Shown piece by piece: positions 24,901-33,128 of a stretch of 34,977 nucleotides of DNA; the first letter of the stretch is position 1, and each line of letters starts with the position of its first letter. Source of the DNA: Streptomyces adustus. Its GTDB lineage: Bacteria > Actinomycetota > Actinomycetes > Streptomycetales > Streptomycetaceae. Position numbers and translations under genes: made by a program. Location of the stretch: NCBI RefSeq assembly GCF_009377175.1, contig NZ_VJZD01000085.1:1-34977 (forward strand). Direction: 5' to 3'. The notes beneath the pieces were generated by a model, which was given only the letters and a program-made list of their open reading frames with translations, did not search any database and was not told the origin of the DNA.

Positions 24901-27194
24901 GGGTGCGCGTCCAGGTGGTCGTGGGCGCACTGCAGGACGGGCGGCGCGCAGTCAGCCTGTACTCGCTCGCGCAGGACGCCGGGCCGCAGTCGCCGTGGAC
25001 GAGGCACGTCACCGGCACGCTCGTCGAACAGGCCGGTGAGGCGGGGAAGTTCGACTTCTCGCTCTGGCCGCCCGCGGGGGCCCGGAAGCTGGACCTCGAC
25101 GGTTTCTACGAGGGCCGGCGAGCGGCCGGCCTGGAGTACGGACCCGCCTTCCAGGGCCTGACCGCCGTATGGACCGAGGGCGAGGAGGTGTACGCCGAGG
25201 TCGTCCTGCCGGACGGACAGGAACCCGGGGCCTTCGCCATCCACCCCGCCCTGCTCGACGCGGCCCTCCAGGCCGGCGTCCTGCGTGGCGCGGACACCGG
25301 GCAGACCCTGCTGCCGTTCGCCTGGAACCAGGTGGCCCTGCACGCCTCCGGTGCGAGCGCGCTGCGCGTGCGTGTGGCCCCGGCCGGTGCCGAGGGCGTC
25401 GCGCTGGAGATCGCCGACGACACCGGCGCCCCCGTCGCCTCGATCGGCGCCCTCGTCACCCGCCCGCTGTCGCCCGAGGCCTTCGGCGCATCCCGTGCGC
25501 TCGACGCCCTGTTCCGCATCGAGCGCACGCCCGTGACGGTCGGCGCCGAGGACGTGCCGTTCGTCGTGACCGGCGCCGACCTGAGCGGGCTCGGCAGCGA
25601 CCTGCCCGCCGTCGTCATCGCCGACCTCACCGAGGCCCAGGCGGCGGACGGGCCCGCCCGGGCCCTCGAACTCGCCGGCCGCGCACTTGAGTTGGTGCAG
25701 GCCTGGCCCGCCGGCTGCGAGTCGACCCTCGTGCTGCGCACCAAGGGCGCCGACGCCGCCGACCCCGCGGCCGCCGCCGTATGGGGGCTGGTGCGTTCCG
25801 CCCAGACGGAGAACCCCGGACAGTACGTCCTCGTCGACGCCGACGACAGTGTCGCACCGGGGCGGATCGCCGCCGCGGCCGTCGTGGGCGAGCCGCAACT
25901 GGTGATCCGTGACGCGACGGTCGCCGCCCTGCGCCTCACCCGCGCCGGCGCCACCGCTGCGCCGGCCGGCCGGCCCCTCGACCCCGAGGGCACCGTCCTG
26001 ATCTCCGGCGGCACGGGCACCCTGGGCGCCCTCCTCGCCCGGCACCTGGTCACCTCGTACGGGGTGAAACACCTGCTGCTGGCGGGGCGGCGGGGTATCG
26101 CCGCCGAAGGTGCGGCCGAACTCGTGCACGAGCTGGGCGAGCTGGGTGCCGTGGTGCGCGTCGAGGCCTGCGACATCGCCGACCGTGAGGCCCTGCGGGC
26201 GCTCATCGCCTCGGTGGAGCGGCCGTTGACCGCGGTCGTGCACACGGCCGGTGTGCTGGACGACGGTGTGATCGCGGCCCAGAGCCCCGAGCGGCTGGAG
26301 AAGGTGTTCCGGCCGAAGGCGCAAGCGGCATGGCATCTGCACGAGCTGACCCGTGACCTGGACCTCGCGGCCTTCGTGCTCTACTCGTCCCTCGCCGGCA
26401 CCGTCGGCAGCGCGGGCCAGGCCAACTACGCGGCCGCCAACGCCTACCTGGACGCCCTCGCCGAGCACCGTCGCTCGCTGGGGCTGCCCGCCACCTCGCT
26501 GGCCTGGGGCGTGTGGGAACAGGACGGCGGCATGCAGGACTTGCTCGCGCACAGCGACCGCGAGCGGATGAGCCGCAGCGGTATGCGGGCACTGGCCGGC
26601 GACGAGGGACTGGCCCTCTTCGACGCCGCGCTGCACGCCCCCGACGCGGCGCTGGTCGCGGCCCGCTTCGACTTCGCGGCCCTGCGCGGCCGCAGCGGCC
26701 CGGACGCCGTACCCGCCGTGCTGCGGGCGCTGGTCCCGCCGGCCCGCAGGCCCGCGCGGGCGGCGGCCGGGGCCAGGGCCGTTCAGTCCCTCGCCGAGCG
26801 GCTGGGCGCTCTGCCGCCCCAGGAGCGGCACCAGGTGGTGCTCGACCTGGTCGCCGAACAGGCCGCCGCGGTGCTGGGCCTGGCGGGGGCCGGCCAGGTG
26901 GCCGAGGACCAGGCGTTCAAGGACCTGGGCTTCGACTCGCTGACCGCGGTCGAGCTGCGCAACCAGCTCGCCGCCCGCACGGGCGTACGGCTGCCCGCCA
27001 CCCTCGTCTTCGACCACCCGACGCCGACCGCGCTCGCCCGGCGGCTGGAGGAGGCGCTGGTGCCGCCGGCACCGCAGGACAGCGGCGAGGCGACGGCACC
27101 GTCCGGCTCGCCGGCCGGGACGGCGGACGAGCTGATCGCCGGCATGGACGTGGAGAGCCTCGTGGCGCGCGCCCTGAGCGGCACGGCCCACTGA
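21909..27194 (+). CDS. Type I PKS 2: extension module 3 (KS-AT-DH-KR-ACP), malonyl
   Basis: A 1,761-residue single-module synthase. Residues 12-40 are a coiled-coil N-terminal docking domain (SEDKLREYLKKALTDLRRAN) that should recognise the tail of PKS 1. KS (about 43-465) has Cys215 in VETACSSS; the residue before Thr is Glu where Asp is usual, which should be tolerated. AT has Ser654 in GHSIGE and HAFHS, malonyl type. DH has His953 and Asp1117, intact. KR (about 1361-1540) has SGGTGTLG, VLDDG and Tyr1507. ACP serine is Ser1677 in GFDSLTA. The C-terminal ADELIAGMDVESLVARAL is a classic docking tail. Predicted product of the step: a second conjugated double bond. The start lies 48 bp after PKS 1, with a rather distant AAGGGA ribosome binding site (about 14 nt). 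Its DNA is a patchwork of module 1-like and module 2-like stretches. Confidence 0.94.
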   Translation: MSTDTAHDARSSEDKLREYLKKALTDLRRANGRLREAEDARHEPIAIVAMACRLPGGVTAPADLWRLVADGTDAITEFPANRGWNLDTLFDDDPDHTGTSYARHGGFLHDAGAFDAGFFGISPREALAMNPQQRLLLETSWETFERAGIDPTGLGGQSIGIFTGVMHHDYAPIGQHIPPNVEGMLGIGNSGSATSGRVSYTLGLEGPAVTVETACSSSLVAIHLAAQSLRTGECTMALAGGVAVMATPDGFIEFSRQRGLARDGRAKAFSAAADGTNWSEGAGLLLLQRLSDARRDGHPVLAVIRGTAVNQDGASNGLTAPNGPSQQRVIRAALADGRLTPADVDAVEAHGTGTALGDPIEAQAVIAAYGQNRPENRPLWLGSLKSNIGHAQSAAGVAGVIKMVMALRHEVLPRTLHVDEPTPKVDWSAGAVELLTEARAWPRQESRARRAGVSSFGVSGTNAHVVIEEAPAEEPAAETGEFTGPLPFVVSARSGPALKAQAERLADHLESERPVLADVAYSLATGRAALDHRACVVAGDLPEAVAGLRSLVTDEDQAAAGGRLAVLFTGQGAQRVGMGRELYATYPVFAAAFDEVVAELDRHLPVPLKDIVFEGAGDVDRTEFTQPALFAVEVALFRLAQSWGVKPDFVAGHSIGELTAAYVAGVWSLADAARLVAARGRLMQALPAGGAMIAVQAAEDEVLPLLTGGIGIAAINGPTSVVISGVEAQAEAVGAHFAQLGRKTRRLSVSHAFHSVLMDPMLEEFRQIAATLTYHEPHIGVVSNVTGKPATVGELTSPEYWVRHVRDAVRFADGITSLHEQGVTVFLEAGPAGVLTALGQECAEGSLFVPFQRANVPEAQAAVTAAGRLFTAKVTPNLAALAPGGRRVDLPTYAFQRDWYWLRHLETRSDAVSLGLAPAGHPVLGAITRLPESDGVLATGLLSLRSHPWLADHAVAGTVVVPGAALVELVVRAGDEAGASTIEELVIEAPLVLAASGGVRVQVVVGALQDGRRAVSLYSLAQDAGPQSPWTRHVTGTLVEQAGEAGKFDFSLWPPAGARKLDLDGFYEGRRAAGLEYGPAFQGLTAVWTEGEEVYAEVVLPDGQEPGAFAIHPALLDAALQAGVLRGADTGQTLLPFAWNQVALHASGASALRVRVAPAGAEGVALEIADDTGAPVASIGALVTRPLSPEAFGASRALDALFRIERTPVTVGAEDVPFVVTGADLSGLGSDLPAVVIADLTEAQAADGPARALELAGRALELVQAWPAGCESTLVLRTKGADAADPAAAAVWGLVRSAQTENPGQYVLVDADDSVAPGRIAAAAVVGEPQLVIRDATVAALRLTRAGATAAPAGRPLDPEGTVLISGGTGTLGALLARHLVTSYGVKHLLLAGRRGIAAEGAAELVHELGELGAVVRVEACDIADREALRALIASVERPLTAVVHTAGVLDDGVIAAQSPERLEKVFRPKAQAAWHLHELTRDLDLAAFVLYSSLAGTVGSAGQANYAAANAYLDALAEHRRSLGLPATSLAWGVWEQDGGMQDLLAHSDRERMSRSGMRALAGDEGLALFDAALHAPDAALVAARFDFAALRGRSGPDAVPAVLRALVPPARRPARAAAGARAVQSLAERLGALPPQERHQVVLDLVAEQAAAVLGLAGAGQVAEDQAFKDLGFDSLTAVELRNQLAARTGVRLPATLVFDHPTPTALARRLEEALVPPAPQDSGEATAPSGSPAGTADELIAGMDVESLVARALSGTAH

Positions 27195-27221
27195 TTCGGT
27201 CTCGGACCGGGAGAGAAGATC

Positions 27222-30200
27222 ATGACTGTTTCCGACGAACGACTCGTCGAGGCGCTGCGCGCGTCCGTCACCGAGAACGAGCGGCTGCGGCGGGAGAACG
27301 AACGGATCAACGCCGCCACCCGCGAGCCGGTGGCCATCGTGGGCATGGCCTGCCGGCTGCCGGGCGGGGTCAGCTCGCCCGAGCAGCTGTGGGACCTGGT
27401 CGACGGCGGCCACGACGCCGTCACGTCCCTGCCCACGGACCGGGGCTGGGACCTGGACGGCCTCTACCACCCCGAGCCCGGCCACCCCGGCACCACGTAC
27501 GTGAAGGAGGCGGGGGTCCTGCACGGCGCGGGCGCCTTCGACGCCGGCTTCTTCGGACTCTCCGAACGCGAGGCCCTCGGCACCGACCCGCAGCAGCGCA
27601 TCCTGCTGGAGCTGGTCTGGGAGGCGCTGGAGCGGGCCGGCATCGACCCGCACACCGTCCGCGGCAGCGACACCGGCGTCTTCGCGGGCCTGATGTACCA
27701 CGACTACGCCAGCGGGGTGCGCAAACTCCCCGACGGCGTCGAGGCGTTCCTGGGCCTGGGCCGCTCCGGCAGCGTGCTCTCCGGCCGGGTCTCCTACCTG
27801 TACGACCTGACCGGCCCCTCCGTCACCGTGGACACCGCCTGCTCCTCCTCGCTGGTCACCCTGCACCTGGCCGTGAAGGCGCTGCGCGGCGGCGAGTGCT
27901 CCCTGGCGCTGGCCGGCGGGCTCGCCGTGATGGCCACGCCGGACGCGTACGTCGGCTTCGCCGCGCAGCGAGCGCTCGCGCCCGACGGACGTATCAAGGC
28001 CTTCTCGTCGTCCGCTGACGGCACCAACTGGGCCGAGGGCGCGGGCGTGCTGCTCCTTGAGCGGCTGTCCGACGCGCGCCGCAACAACCACCCCGTGCTC
28101 GCCGTGGTCCGTGGCTCGGCCGTCAACCAGGACGGCGCCTCCAACGGCCTGACCGCCCCCAACGGCCCCTCCCAGGAACGGGTCATCCGGGCCGCCCTCG
28201 CCAACGCGGGCCTGACGCCCGCCGACGTGGACATGGTGGAGGGACACGGCACCGGCACCGTCCTGGGCGATCCGATCGAGGCGCAGGCGCTGCTGGCGAC
28301 GTACGGCCAAAACCGCCCCGAGGGGCGCCCGTTGTGGCTCGGCTCCCTGAAGTCGAACATCGGGCACGCGCAGGCCGCCGCCGGGGTCGCCGGGGTCATC
28401 AAGACCGTGCTGGCGCTGCGCAACGAACAGCTCCCCAAGACGCTGCACGTGCAGGAGCCGACACCGAAGGTGGACTGGTCGGCGGGCGCCGTCGAACTGC
28501 TCACCGAGGCCCGCCCCTGGCCCCGGGAGGAAGGGCGCCCGCGCCGGGCGGGCGTGTCCTCGTTCGGCATCAGCGGCACCAACGCGCACGTGCTGCTGGA
28601 GGAGGCCGCACCAGAGCCCGCCGACGGGCCCGCCTCCCCGCGGGCCGCCGGACCCGTCGCCTGGGCCCTGTCCGCCAAGAGCGCCGACGCCCTGCGCGCC
28701 CAGGCCGCCCGGCTCGACGCCTTCCTGGACACAGCAGAAGCCCCCGCCGATCCGTACGACCTCGGGCACGCCCTCGCACTGACCCGTACCGCCTTCGACG
28801 AGCGGGCCGTACTCGTCGGCGACGACACCGCCACCCTGCGCGCCAAGGTCCGCGCCCTCGCCGAGGGCGGCACGCTCTCGCTGCCGGGTGCGGCCCGCGG
28901 CAGCCGCACCAAGGGCCGCCTCGCGGTGCTGTTCACCGGACAGGGCGCCCAACGCGTCGGCATGGGACGCGAGCTGTACAAGACGTACCCCGTCTTCGCT
29001 GAGGCCTTCGACGCCGTCGCCGCCGAACTCGACCGGCATCTGCCCGCCCCGCTCAAGGGCGTCGTCTTCGACGGCGAGGGCGACCTGGACCGCACCGAGT
29101 TCACCCAGCCCGCACTGTTCGCCATCGAGGTGGCGCTGTACCGCCTCTACGAGTCCTGGGGCGTGCGCCCGCACGCCCTGGCCGGGCACTCCATCGGCGA
29201 GCTCACCGCCGCCCACGTCGCCGGGGTGTGGTCGCTCGCGGACGCGGCCAGGCTGGTGGCCGCCCGCGGCCGGCTGATGCAGGGCCTGCCCGCGGGCGGC
29301 GCGATGATCGCCCTACAGGCGACCGAGGACGAGGTGCTGCCACTGCTGACCGACGGCATCGGTATCGCGGCCGTCAACGGGCCGCGGTCCGTGGTGGTCT
29401 CGGGCGCCGCGGCCGAGACGGCGGCGATCGGCGCGCACTTCGCCGAACTCGGCCGCCGGACCAAGAAACTGACCGTCAGCCATGCCTTCCACTCGCCCCT
29501 GATGGACCCGATCCTCGAGGAGTTCCGGCAGGTCGCCGCCCAGCTGTCCTACAACGAGCCCCGCATCCCCGTCATCTCCACCCTGACCGCAGCGCCCGCG
29601 ACGCCACAAGAACTCGCCTCCTGCGACTACTGGGTGCAACACGCCCGCGGCACCGTCCGTTTCGCCGACGCCGTGCGCACCCTGCGCGCCCAGGGCGTGG
29701 CCACCTTCCTGGAGTCCGGTCCCGCCGCGGTGCTCTCCGCGCTCGGCCCCGGCTGCCTGGACGCCGGCGATGACGGCGCCGTCTTCCTGCCCGCCCTGCG
29801 CGTCGACGCCCCCGACGCGCCCAGCGCCCTGACCGCGCTGGGCGGGCTGCACACCCGGGGCGTCCCCATCGACTGGACGGCGCTGTACACAACAGCACGG
29901 CGGGTGGACCTGCCGACGTACGCCTTCCAGCGCCGCGACTACTGGCTGGAGGCCAACGCAGTGACCACCGAGACGATCAGCATCCCCGAGACGGGGACCG
30001 CCACCGACCCCGGCGCCGACGCACTGGAGGCGACCCGGCACGCCCTGGTGGCCCGGCTTGCCGCACTGTCCGCACCGGAGCAGATCGCCCACCTCGTCGA
30101 CCTGGTCGCGGCCCAGGCCGAAACCGCCCGCACCGAGCAGAACCCCGACGAGACCTTCGACGACGAACTGGACGGCGACAGCCCCTTCTTCGAGGTCGGC

Positions 30201-30350
30201 TTCAACTCCCTGAGCGCCGTCGAACTGCGCAACCGGCTGGTCGAGGCCACCGGCCTCACCCTCAGCCCGATGCTGCTCTTCGACTACCCGACCCCCGCCT
30301 ACGTCGCCGAGTTCCTCCAGGAGCAGCTCGCCGCCGAGGAAGGTGCCTGA
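27222..30350 (+). CDS. Type I PKS 3: extension module 4 (KS-AT-ACP), malonyl, no release domain
   Basis: A 1,042-residue terminal-looking module. Residues 1-33 form an N-terminal docking coiled coil (DERLVEALRASVTENERLRR). KS (about 36-460) has Cys207 in DTACSSS and EGHGTGT (Gly where Ala is usual). AT has Ser657 in GHSIGE and HAFHS, malonyl type. No reductive domain is present, so the beta-keto group stays. The ACP serine is Ser996 in GFNSLSA, with Asn in place of Asp before Ser. After the ACP the protein ends within about 40 residues in FLQEQLAAEEGA, with no thioesterase and no recognisable docking tail. This suggests it is the last PKS protein and that release is by a separate enzyme. AHBA systems use a RifF-type amide synthase, which is not in this window. 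Ribosome binding site GGGAGAG, 27 bp after PKS 2. Confidence 0.93.
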   Translation: MTVSDERLVEALRASVTENERLRRENERINAATREPVAIVGMACRLPGGVSSPEQLWDLVDGGHDAVTSLPTDRGWDLDGLYHPEPGHPGTTYVKEAGVLHGAGAFDAGFFGLSEREALGTDPQQRILLELVWEALERAGIDPHTVRGSDTGVFAGLMYHDYASGVRKLPDGVEAFLGLGRSGSVLSGRVSYLYDLTGPSVTVDTACSSSLVTLHLAVKALRGGECSLALAGGLAVMATPDAYVGFAAQRALAPDGRIKAFSSSADGTNWAEGAGVLLLERLSDARRNNHPVLAVVRGSAVNQDGASNGLTAPNGPSQERVIRAALANAGLTPADVDMVEGHGTGTVLGDPIEAQALLATYGQNRPEGRPLWLGSLKSNIGHAQAAAGVAGVIKTVLALRNEQLPKTLHVQEPTPKVDWSAGAVELLTEARPWPREEGRPRRAGVSSFGISGTNAHVLLEEAAPEPADGPASPRAAGPVAWALSAKSADALRAQAARLDAFLDTAEAPADPYDLGHALALTRTAFDERAVLVGDDTATLRAKVRALAEGGTLSLPGAARGSRTKGRLAVLFTGQGAQRVGMGRELYKTYPVFAEAFDAVAAELDRHLPAPLKGVVFDGEGDLDRTEFTQPALFAIEVALYRLYESWGVRPHALAGHSIGELTAAHVAGVWSLADAARLVAARGRLMQGLPAGGAMIALQATEDEVLPLLTDGIGIAAVNGPRSVVVSGAAAETAAIGAHFAELGRRTKKLTVSHAFHSPLMDPILEEFRQVAAQLSYNEPRIPVISTLTAAPATPQELASCDYWVQHARGTVRFADAVRTLRAQGVATFLESGPAAVLSALGPGCLDAGDDGAVFLPALRVDAPDAPSALTALGGLHTRGVPIDWTALYTTARRVDLPTYAFQRRDYWLEANAVTTETISIPETGTATDPGADALEATRHALVARLAALSAPEQIAHLVDLVAAQAETARTEQNPDETFDDELDGDSPFFEVGFNSLSAVELRNRLVEATGLTLSPMLLFDYPTPAYVAEFLQEQLAAEEGA

Positions 30351-30351
30351 G

Positions 30352-31959
30352 ATGCCCGCGCACTGCGACGTCCTGATCGTCGGCTACGGCCCCGTCGGCC
30401 AGCTGCTCGCGCTGCTCCTCGCCGACCGCGGCCGCACCGTCACCGTCGTCGAGCGCTGGCCGCAGGCGTACCCCATGCCGCGCGCCGTGGCCTTCGACGG
30501 CGAGGGCGCGCGGACGCTGTCCGCGGCCGGCATCGGCGGGCTCGTCGGCCGGATCGGGGAACCCTCCGGCGCATACCTGTGGCAGAACGCCGACGGCCAG
30601 GTCCTGCTGCACATCGACGGCGCCGAGCGGAAGCTGGCCGGCTGGCCGGAGTCCACCTCGATGTACCAGCCGGCCCTGGAGGCCGAGATGGAGGCACGCG
30701 GCGCCGGGCACGGCAACATCACCGTGCACCGCGGCCACGAGGTCGTCCGCATCGACGAGGACAGTACGCCGGGCGGCACGGTCCGCGTCACCGCGACCAC
30801 CCCCGACGGCGGCGAACTGCTCCTGAGCGCCTCCTGGGTCGTCGGCTGCGACGGCGCCAACAGCTTCGTGCGCCGCGCGATCGGCACCGAGATGACCGAC
30901 CTCGGGTTCTCCCACGACTGGCTGGTCTGCGACGTCGTCCACCACGACGGCCGCACCTTCGACCCCAACAACCTCCAGATCTGCGACCCGGCCCGCCCGC
31001 GCACCTCGGTGTCCGCGGGCCCCGGCAACCGCCGCTACGAGTTCATGCGGCTGGCGGGGGAGACGGTGGAGCAACTCAACACCACCCAAAGCTGCTGGGA
31101 GCTGCTGAAGCTCTTCGACGTCTCCCCAGCCGACTCCACCCTGCGCCGCCACCACGTCTACAGCTTCAGGGCCGGTTCGGCCGAGCAGTGGCACCGCGGC
31201 CGACTGGTGATCGCGGGCGACGCCGCCCACGTCATGCCGCCCTTCGCCGGCCAGGGCATGTCCTCCGGATTCCGGGACGCGGGCGCGCTGGCCTGGCGGC
31301 TGGACGCGCTGCTCGCCGGGCAGGCCGGGCCCGAAGTCCTCGACCACTACACACAAGAGCGCCGCACCCACGTCAGACACGCCATCACCATGTCGGTCAA
31401 CCTCGGCCGGATCATCTGCCAGACCGACCCCAAGGCGGCGGCCGACCGCGACCTGGTGATGAAGGCGGCGGCAGAGCGGGCCGCGGCGGCGGGCACCGCG
31501 CCCCCGCAGCGCTCCCCGCTCCAACCGCTGACCAAGGGCTTTTTGCACCACGCCCCGAACGGCCGGCCCGCCAAACCCGCCGGCGCCCTCGCCCCGCAGG
31601 CCCGTATCGCCCAGGGCAACCGCAGCGGCCTGTTCGACGACATCGTCGGCCTCGGCTTCGTCCTGCTCACCACGGAGGACCCCGAACTCCTGCTCACGGA
31701 AGCCGACTTCACCTACCTCGCGGGCCTGGGCACCCGCATCGTCCGCATCCTTGCGTCCGGCACCGACCCGGCCCGCACGGCCCCCGGCGAGGTGGTCGAC
31801 CTCGACGACGTCTACCTTCCGTTCCTGACCGCCGCGGCCGCGACCACAGCCCTGATCAGGCCGGATTTCTACGTCTACGGAACGGCCGCGGGACCTGAGG
31901 CCGTACGGTCCCTGCTCGACGGGGCCCGCACGGCCCTGCGGGCCACGGCGGCCGCCTGA
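30352..31959 (+). CDS. FAD-dependent aromatic monooxygenase (Rif-Orf19/GdmM/MhpA-like)
   Basis: A 535-residue class A flavoprotein hydroxylase. Motifs: FAD-binding VLIVGYGPVGQLLALLLADRG (from residue 8), GCDGANS (about 165) and GRLVIAGDAAHVMPPFAGQGM (about 283-303), followed by a C-terminal thioredoxin-like domain typical of 3-(3-hydroxyphenyl)propionate hydroxylase relatives. Related enzymes in ansamycin clusters hydroxylate the AHBA-derived ring during or after chain assembly, giving hydroquinone or quinone, or enabling naphthalene ring closure. Since module 1 is fully reducing, a benzenic hydroquinone/quinone role is more likely here. The ATG at 30352 follows GAGGAAGG and starts one base after the PKS 3 stop; an in-frame GTG at 30343 is less likely. 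It is the last gene of the PKS operon and ends just before a strong hairpin. Confidence 0.88.
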   Translation: MPAHCDVLIVGYGPVGQLLALLLADRGRTVTVVERWPQAYPMPRAVAFDGEGARTLSAAGIGGLVGRIGEPSGAYLWQNADGQVLLHIDGAERKLAGWPESTSMYQPALEAEMEARGAGHGNITVHRGHEVVRIDEDSTPGGTVRVTATTPDGGELLLSASWVVGCDGANSFVRRAIGTEMTDLGFSHDWLVCDVVHHDGRTFDPNNLQICDPARPRTSVSAGPGNRRYEFMRLAGETVEQLNTTQSCWELLKLFDVSPADSTLRRHHVYSFRAGSAEQWHRGRLVIAGDAAHVMPPFAGQGMSSGFRDAGALAWRLDALLAGQAGPEVLDHYTQERRTHVRHAITMSVNLGRIICQTDPKAAADRDLVMKAAAERAAAAGTAPPQRSPLQPLTKGFLHHAPNGRPAKPAGALAPQARIAQGNRSGLFDDIVGLGFVLLTTEDPELLLTEADFTYLAGLGTRIVRILASGTDPARTAPGEVVDLDDVYLPFLTAAAATTALIRPDFYVYGTAAGPEAVRSLLDGARTALRATAAA

Positions 31960-31972
31960 CCGCAGCCAAAGG

Positions 31973-32003
31973 GGCCGCACCCCCGTGATCCGGGGGTGCG
32001 GCC
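31973..32003 (+). terminator. Hairpin closing the PKS-monooxygenase operon
   Basis: Arms GGCCGCACCCCCG (31973-31985) and CGGGGGTGCGGCC (31991-32003) pair perfectly over 13 bp around a TGATC loop, 13 bases after the monooxygenase stop. There is no T-run, which is common for Streptomyces terminators. Confidence 0.85.
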
Positions 32004-32061
32004 GGGTACGGCGAAGAGCCCACCCCCCCGGCACCCGGGGAGCGAGCTCTTCGCCGTACCC
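32004..32061 (-). terminator. Second hairpin at the convergent gene junction
   Basis: Arms at 32004-32019 (GGGTACGGCGAAGAGC) and 32046-32061 are perfect 16-bp reverse complements around a 26-base C/G-rich loop. It starts directly where the previous hairpin ends, and lies three bases from the stop codon of the minus-strand aDHQ synthase gene. The pair insulates the two convergent transcripts. Confidence 0.85.
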
Positions 32062-32064
32062 GGC

Positions 32065-33114
32065 TCAGTCCTCGCGCGGCATCCGCGCCAGGACGCTTCG
32101 CACCACCTCCTTGGGCACGGAGGCAACCAGTTCGGGGCCTCGGGGGCCGTCCAGTACGAAGGAGAGGTCCGTCATCGCCTTCTTGTCCAGCCGCATCAGC
32201 GCGACCAGTTCGGCGTCTGGCACACCGGCCGGCAGCCGGTGCGGGAGCCCGTAGTCCCGTACCACTTCCTCGTGTTCGGCGGCCCGAGCCTGCCCGATGC
32301 GGCCCAGCTCCTGCGCCAGCCGGCCGGCGAAGACCGTGCCGATCGCGACGGCCTCACCGTGCCGCAGCGCGAAACCGGTGGCCCGCTCCAGGGCGTGACC
32401 CAGCGTGTGACCGTAGTTGAGGATGTGCCGCAGCGAGGCGTCCCGCTCGTCCGCGGCGACGATACGTGCCTTGCACGCCACGCTCGCCGCGATCTGCTCG
32501 ACGAGCGGCCGCCCGCGCAGGTCGCCGGTCCCGATGAAGTGCGCGCGGGCGATCTCCCCGTACCCGTTGCGCCACTCGCGCTCGGGGAGCGTGCCGAGGA
32601 AGTCGGTGTCGCACAGCACCGCGGACGGCTGCCAGTACTGGCCGACCAGGTTCTTGCCCTGCGGCAGGTTCACCGCGGTCTTGCCGCCGACGCTGGCGTC
32701 CACCTGCGCCAGCAGCGTCGTCGGCAGATGGACCACCGGGAGCCCGCGGTGGTACAGCGAGGCGGCCAGCCCGACCGAGTCGGTCGTCGTGCCGCCGCCG
32801 ACGGAGACGACGGCGTCCGCGCGGCTGAGCCCCCACTCGGCGAAGTCCCGGCACATCCGTTCCACGGTGGCCAGCGACTTGTCCTCCTCGCCGTCGCGCG
32901 CCGGCAGGTGCAGTGTGGGCAGCCCCGTGTCGGGCAGCAGCGACCGGGGCCGGGCGGAGACCACCACGGCCTTGCGGGCGCCGAGCCCGGCGAGGATGCC
33001 GGTGAGCCGATGCCGTACGCCCGCGCCTATATAAACCGGGTACGAACGCTCACCCAGGTCGACGTCGATGCACGCGACGCCGGCCGCAGCAGTCGTAGCA
33101 GTCGTAGCAGTCAA
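32065..33114 (-). CDS. rifG: Aminodehydroquinate synthase (3-dehydroquinate synthase family, RifG homologue)
   Basis: A 349-residue NAD- and metal-dependent cyclase that turns aminoDAHP into aminodehydroquinate on the AHBA route. Signatures: SVGGGTTTDSVGLAA (NAD site), LPTTLLAQVDASVGGKTAVN, GKNLVGQYWQP, the metal-ligand Glu in NGYGEIARAHFIG, and histidines in ILNYGHTLGHALE and LRHGEAVAIG. Ordinary AroB has a Lys in the GxxExxK position that here reads GYGEIAR, a difference that fits the amino-pathway branch, although I cannot verify it. The best start is the TTG at 33114, with AAAGGA six bases upstream; it gives the expected RifG length. Codons 2-8 come from a 9-bp tandem repeat (33091-33112). 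It lies 14 bp downstream of the lantibiotic-dehydratase-C-like gene, so the two are co-transcribed and probably share a promoter upstream of 33962. Confidence 0.9.
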   Translation of the reverse strand: MTATTATTAAAGVACIDVDLGERSYPVYIGAGVRHRLTGILAGLGARKAVVVSARPRSLLPDTGLPTLHLPARDGEEDKSLATVERMCRDFAEWGLSRADAVVSVGGGTTTDSVGLAASLYHRGLPVVHLPTTLLAQVDASVGGKTAVNLPQGKNLVGQYWQPSAVLCDTDFLGTLPEREWRNGYGEIARAHFIGTGDLRGRPLVEQIAASVACKARIVAADERDASLRHILNYGHTLGHALERATGFALRHGEAVAIGTVFAGRLAQELGRIGQARAAEHEEVVRDYGLPHRLPAGVPDAELVALMRLDKKAMTDLSFVLDGPRGPELVASVPKEVVRSVLARMPRED

Positions 33115-33128
33115 GGAGTGTCCTTTCG

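Noticed and set aside
30110..30350. Thioesterase at the end of the last PKS gene
   Set aside because: The sequence after ACP4 is only about 40 residues long and has no GxSxG motif.
7161..31959. Methylmalonyl or methoxymalonyl extender use
   Set aside because: All four AT domains show GHSIGE and HAFHS, the malonyl signature. No YASH-type motif and no methoxymalonyl genes were found.
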